Below, piece by piece: positions 61,087 through 64,000 of a stretch of DNA of 64,000 nucleotides (its first letter is position 1; every line of letters starts with the position of its first letter). Where the stretch lies: contig NC_011830.1 in assembly GCF_000021925.1 (NCBI RefSeq), positions 3,507,001 through 3,571,000 of the forward strand, given 5' to 3'. Source of the stretch: Desulfitobacterium hafniense DCB-2 (lineage in GTDB: Bacteria > Bacillota > Desulfitobacteriia > Desulfitobacteriales > Desulfitobacteriaceae). A program made the translations under genes and the position numbers. A model generated the notes under the pieces. That model was not told where the DNA came from and searched no databases. It was given only the letters and a program-made list of their open reading frames with translations.

Positions 61087-61793
61087 TGTGCACCCCCTTG
61101 AAGCTGTCCTTCCGTGATCGCAAAATAGACATCCTCCAGGCTTTGGCCTGCTATATCCCCACGGCGGACCACCCGCTCTATTTTGCCCTTGACCATAATA
61201 TAGGTCACGTCCCAATTGTCTTCCATGCTTTCAATCATATGGGTGCTCACAATCAGGGCGCAGCCGCTGTCCCGCAGACGGGCAATCAGGTTTTTCAGCT
61301 CACGAATGCCATGGGGATCAAGCCCGACCAGCGGTTCATCAAAAATAACGGTCTTGGGTTCCGGCAAAAGCGCGCAGCAGACACTGACCTTTTGCTGCAT
61401 TCCTTTGGAAAGCTCTTTGCCTAACTTCAGCTGCTTATCATCCAGTTCAAAGCGGCGGAGCAGTTCCTGGGCTCTTTCCTCCCAGCTTTCCAGCCGGTAC
61501 GCCTTGGCGATGAACTCCAGGTGTTCGCCCACCGTCAGCATCGGGTAGAGTACGGGGAATTCCGGCACATACCCCAAGAGCCGCTTCGCTTCCACCGTAT
61601 GATTTTCATGCCCTCCGATAGTGATGGAACCCTCATACCGCAACAGCCCGCATACGGATTTTATTAATGTGGATTTTCCCGCGCCGTTGGGGCCCAGAAG
61701 AACGGCCAGCTCCCCGGCCGACACCGAAAGATTGATATTATCGTTAGCCTTTAACTTGCCATAGGTTTTGGTCATATTATGTACGTCGATCAT
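61083..61793 (-). CDS. ABC transporter ATP-binding protein
   Basis: A 236-aa ATPase: Walker A LLGPNGAGKSTLIKSV, signature-like LSKGMQQKVSVCCALL, Walker B KTVIFDEPLVGLDPHG, H-loop LIVSTHMIESM. It starts MIDVHNMTKTYGKLKANDNI. It is coupled to the permease that follows and forms an export pump with it. About 160 bases upstream show no operator. Confidence 0.94.
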   Translation of the reverse strand: MIDVHNMTKTYGKLKANDNINLSVSAGELAVLLGPNGAGKSTLIKSVCGLLRYEGSITIGGHENHTVEAKRLLGYVPEFPVLYPMLTVGEHLEFIAKAYRLESWEERAQELLRRFELDDKQLKLGKELSKGMQQKVSVCCALLPEPKTVIFDEPLVGLDPHGIRELKNLIARLRDSGCALIVSTHMIESMEDNWDVTYIMVKGKIERVVRRGDIAGQSLEDVYFAITEGQLQGGAQ

Positions 61794-61958
61794 TGCAATC
61801 TTCCTTCCCTGTTCAGATAACTAGAGCAAAAAGTCCTTCCCTGCCTTTCATGATTCCAATATGGCAATACGATTATACACACCTATAACCCCGTGGACTG
61901 TATTAATGGCAAAACAGTTACTATAACCAATAAGTGACTTTAAATAGCCTTATCTAAA

Positions 61959-61987
61959 TTGTCTTTTACCTTGGATTTTCGTATAAT
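61959..61987 (+). promoter_or_regulatory. Promoter of the broken VbhA/Fic locus
   Basis: TTGTCT (61959-61964), 17 bases, TATAAT (61982-61987), about 20 bases before the ribosome site AGAGGTGAGGG of the antitoxin frame. Confidence 0.6.
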
Positions 61988-62007
61988 AATACTAAGAGGT
62001 GAGGGCT

Positions 62008-62209
62008 TTGAAAGCAATAAACAGAAAACCTGTAAAAAACAATGCAAGAGTCCATATCAAGTGTTGGGGCATCAATGGCTATGGAAGGTTTACAGCCAAG
62101 TTCCCATGCCAGGACTGTTGGCAAACAATATCTCGAAAATAAAATTACCGCTAAAGAAGCTGTCGCGAAAGTAAAAGCGAAACATGCTTCTAACTTTCGT
62201 ACAAAATGA
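62008..62209 (+). pseudogene. VbhA-like antitoxin, frameshifted
   Basis: Behind AGAGGTGAGGGC a TTG opens the frame LKAINRKPVKNNAR, which then loses similarity. One frame over, from about 62042, it reads ESISSVGASMAMEGLQPSSH then KQYLENKITAKEAVAKVKAK and KHASNFRTK to TGA at 62207. SVGASMAMEGLxP and YLENxIT.xEAxxxxKAKH are the VbhA-like antitoxin pattern. Removing one base near 62052 would join the two parts. ATG at 62042 could still give a 55-aa protein. It overlaps the Fic frame by ATGA. Confidence 0.75.
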
Positions 62210-62562
62210 GCAGTAAATTTTCTACCTATGACCCTACTGATAATCGGCAATCGGCCTATTGCTATAGAGGGACAGATGTATTAATAAACAAAGAAAATAT
62301 CCGTGACGGAAAAGCACTGGCTGAGTACGAAGCGGATATTACATTAATCCGGCAGTATGAGCTTGAAAGTGAACAGACTGTGAAAGGGAAATTTGGGATT
62401 ACCCACCTGAAGAATATTTATAAATATATTTTTCAGGATATTTATACTGATTATGATTTACAAAAAGAGCACCAATCCAAGTGCTCTTTTGTAAATTCAA
62501 CCATGTGCTCCTCTATCCCTTCTCTTATCATAAGACAATTCATGGTATCTTTCACTCATTAA
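62206..62562 (+). pseudogene. Fic-family toxin, truncated
   Basis: The first 84 codons match the N-terminus of VbhT-type Fic AMP-transferases: MSSKFSTYDPTDNRQSAYCY, then DGKALAEYEADITLIRQYEL, then THLKNIYKYIFQDIYTDYDL. The Fic active-site motif HPFxxGNGR is absent; the frame runs into a palindromic terminator and unrelated sequence. The toxin is therefore dead, and its VbhA-like antitoxin in front appears frameshifted. Confidence 0.82.
62456..62496. terminator. Palindromic terminator after the Fic remnant
   Basis: ATTTACAAAAAGAGCAC (62456-62472) pairs with GTGCTCTTTTGTAAAT (62481-62496), one extra A, with an 8-base loop; A- and T-runs flank the stem, so it may act both ways. Confidence 0.8.
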
Positions 62563-62605
62563 GGGTATACTAAAACCGAATTTGATGGTGAAAAAAGGTG
62601 ATATA

Positions 62606-64000
62606 ATGACTAACTTAAACAAAGTACCCAATCGATTGCTGCAGGAGAAATCACCCTATCTCCTTCAGCATGCCCATAACCCCGTGGACTGGTATCCTTG
62701 GGGAGAAGAAGCCTTTGCCAAAGCAAAAGCAGAAGATAAACCCATCTTTCTATCCATAGGCTACTCCACCTGTCATTGGTGTCACGTCATGGAACGGGAA
62801 TCCTTTGAAGACGAAGAGGTCGCCCAGCTCATCAACCGTTACTTTGTACCCATTAAAGTGGATCGGGAAGAACGTCCCGATGTAGACCATATCTATATGG
62901 AATTCTGCCAGGCCCTCACCGGCTCAGGGGGGTGGCCTTTGACTTTGTTTCTGACTCCAGATGAGCGGAAGCCTTTCTATGCCGGGACCTATTTCCCCAA
63001 AGAAAGCCGCTACGGAAGACCGGGAATTCTCGATCTTTTGTCCCAGCTGGGAGAGCTTTGGGCAAAAGATCAGCCCAAGATTCGCGGCTCGGCTGACTCT
63101 ATCTATAAGGCCGTTACTTCTCGTGAAGAGCCCTCTGTAAGTTCACTGACCCCTGCTCTGCAGGATGATTTTATTCCTTGGGCTAAGGAGATTCTGGACA
63201 CAGCTTTCCAAACCCTGCAGAAGTCCTTTGATCGTCAATACGGAGGGTTTGGGCGGGCGCCAAAATTCCCCACTCCCCATCATTTAACCTTTCTCCTGCG
63301 TTACGCCCATGACCATAGTGATGGGCTGGAAGCCCAGCAAGCAGCTCTTATGGTCCGAACCACCTTGGAGCGCATGGGGCAAGGGGGTATCTTTGACCAT
63401 GTGGGCTTTGGCTTTGCCCGTTACAGCACGGACCGTCATTGGCTTGTTCCTCATTTCGAAAAAATGCTCTATGACAATGCCTTATTAGCCATCGCCTATC
63501 TTGAAAACTATCAGGCTCAGCATGATCCTCATGACGAACAAAAGGCCCGGGAGATCTTCTCCTACGTCCTCCGGGATATGACCGCTCCGGAAGGAGGCTT
63601 TTACTCTGCAGAAGATGCGGACTCCGAAGGAGTGGAAGGAAAATTCTATGTCTGGACTCCTCAGGAAATTCACGAAATTCTTGGCAGTGAAGAAGGCCGG
63701 CTCTACTGCCAAGCTTACGGAGTCAGCCCGGAAGGCAATTTCGAAGGGAAAAGCATCCCCAATCTTCTGGATACAGATTGGGAAGCTCTGGGCTCAGAGA
63801 GGCAGCATTCCCTCGAAGTCCTCAAAAGACGCCTTGAAAAATCCCGGGAAAAGCTTTTTGCTGTCCGCAAGGAAAGGATTCCTCCCCACAAGGATGACAA
63901 GCTCCTCACCTCCTGGAATGGATTAATGATCGCTGCCTTAGCCAAAGGCGCTCAAGTCCTTGGCGAGCCCGCCTATGCTGAAGCGGTAGAGCAGGCTGTT
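62606..64000 (+). CDS. Thioredoxin-domain protein, DUF255/YyaL family (partial, 5' part)
   Basis: 465 codons are open to the window edge. The N-terminal thioredoxin-like DUF255 domain (1-165) shows NRLLQEKSPYLLQHAHNPVD, WYPWGEEAFAKAKAEDKPIF, a CHWCHVM active-site motif and PIKVDREERPDVDHIYM. An alpha/alpha-barrel of the AGE/six-hairpin type follows (GGFGRAPKFPTPHHLTFLLR, VGFGFARYSTDRHWLVPHFE, KMLYDNALLA, AEDADSEGVEGKFYVW). Full-length family members are about 680 residues, so roughly a third is missing. The function is uncertain (relatives are called spermatogenesis-associated protein 20). ATG 62606 follows AAAAAAGGTGATATA. Confidence 0.94.
   Translation, partial: MTNLNKVPNRLLQEKSPYLLQHAHNPVDWYPWGEEAFAKAKAEDKPIFLSIGYSTCHWCHVMERESFEDEEVAQLINRYFVPIKVDREERPDVDHIYMEFCQALTGSGGWPLTLFLTPDERKPFYAGTYFPKESRYGRPGILDLLSQLGELWAKDQPKIRGSADSIYKAVTSREEPSVSSLTPALQDDFIPWAKEILDTAFQTLQKSFDRQYGGFGRAPKFPTPHHLTFLLRYAHDHSDGLEAQQAALMVRTTLERMGQGGIFDHVGFGFARYSTDRHWLVPHFEKMLYDNALLAIAYLENYQAQHDPHDEQKAREIFSYVLRDMTAPEGGFYSAEDADSEGVEGKFYVWTPQEIHEILGSEEGRLYCQAYGVSPEGNFEGKSIPNLLDTDWEALGSERQHSLEVLKRRLEKSREKLFAVRKERIPPHKDDKLLTSWNGLMIAALAKGAQVLGEPAYAEAVEQAV

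Noticed and set aside
61885..62691. Exact 16-base repeat ATAACCCCGTGGACTG at 61885-61900 and within the YyaL-type gene at 62676-62691
   Set aside because: Flanks do not align, and one 16-base match in a 64-kb window is near chance level; at most a tiny relic of a duplicated gene start.
1..64000. tRNA and rRNA genes
   Set aside because: No cloverleaf-type sequence with conserved T-loop or any rRNA segment was recognised on either strand by eye.

Overview
The window looks like chromosome of an anaerobic, spore-forming, motile Firmicute, most likely Desulfitobacterium (D. hafniense-like). This is inferred from the gene set: a gerA-type germinant receptor operon, B12-riboswitch-controlled cobalamin genes, a RACE/RamA-type corrinoid reactivator, a chromosomal ParM-like actin, flotillin/NfeD/PspA, the DUF1659/DUF2922 pair, strong AGGAGG ribosome sites and moderate G+C. 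No rRNA, tRNA or CRISPR array was seen.

Layout. 0-8 kb, minus strand: a CNNM/HlyC-type membrane protein cut by the window edge, a small membrane protein, a ParM-like actin with an acidic partner, a gerB-gerA-gerC operon and a DUF815 ATPase. 8-11 kb, plus strand: cobalamin riboswitch and terminator, then cobT-cobU-cobS. 11-16 kb, minus strand: aminotransferase, signal peptidase I, GGDEF protein, glycerate kinase. 16-17 kb: a yybP-ykoY (Mn) riboswitch and a TerC protein. 17-23.3 kb: a G+C-rich, probably acquired resistance/export module with a TetR and a rifampicin-phosphotransferase-like dikinase, then a second TetR and a two-gene ABC exporter. Each TetR gene has its own promoter overlapped by a pair of palindromic operators. 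23.5-25.8 kb: an RCC1/CWB2 surface protein and a decayed CWB2 fragment.

26-37.8 kb is accessory. It has an Ig-like lipoprotein, a ParE/Phd-type toxin-antitoxin pair, and then a block of about 10 kb bracketed by a direct repeat that duplicates the 3' end of the RACE gene and its terminator hairpin. In the block, six tightly coupled minus-strand genes encode an MBL-fold hydrolase, a trypsin-like protease fused to a NACHT/STAND ATPase, a 133-aa protein, a 138-aa protein starting with a KIRxGFVxNSSSxSF element, a radical SAM/SPASM enzyme and a 307-aa protein. A CbxX-type AAA+ protein and a HEAT-like protein flank them. I consider this the best candidate for an undescribed (probably anti-phage) system.

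37.7-53 kb: RACE protein, chemotaxis receptor, an ABC-F ATPase behind a leader peptide and terminator, a flotillin operon split by an IS110-family element with a candidate bridge RNA, PspA, and an ArsR-controlled ABC exporter with two permeases. 53-55 kb: DUF1659, DUF2922 and DUF3102 proteins and two small ORFs. 55-59.3 kb: an ECF-like sigma factor, its DUF4367 partner and secreted or lipoproteins. Four copies of one bipartite promoter-like motif with constant spacing suggest the sigma factor's local regulon. 59.3-64 kb: a VOC-protein remnant, an ABC exporter, a broken VbhA/Fic toxin-antitoxin locus and the 5' part of a thioredoxin-domain (YyaL/DUF255) gene.
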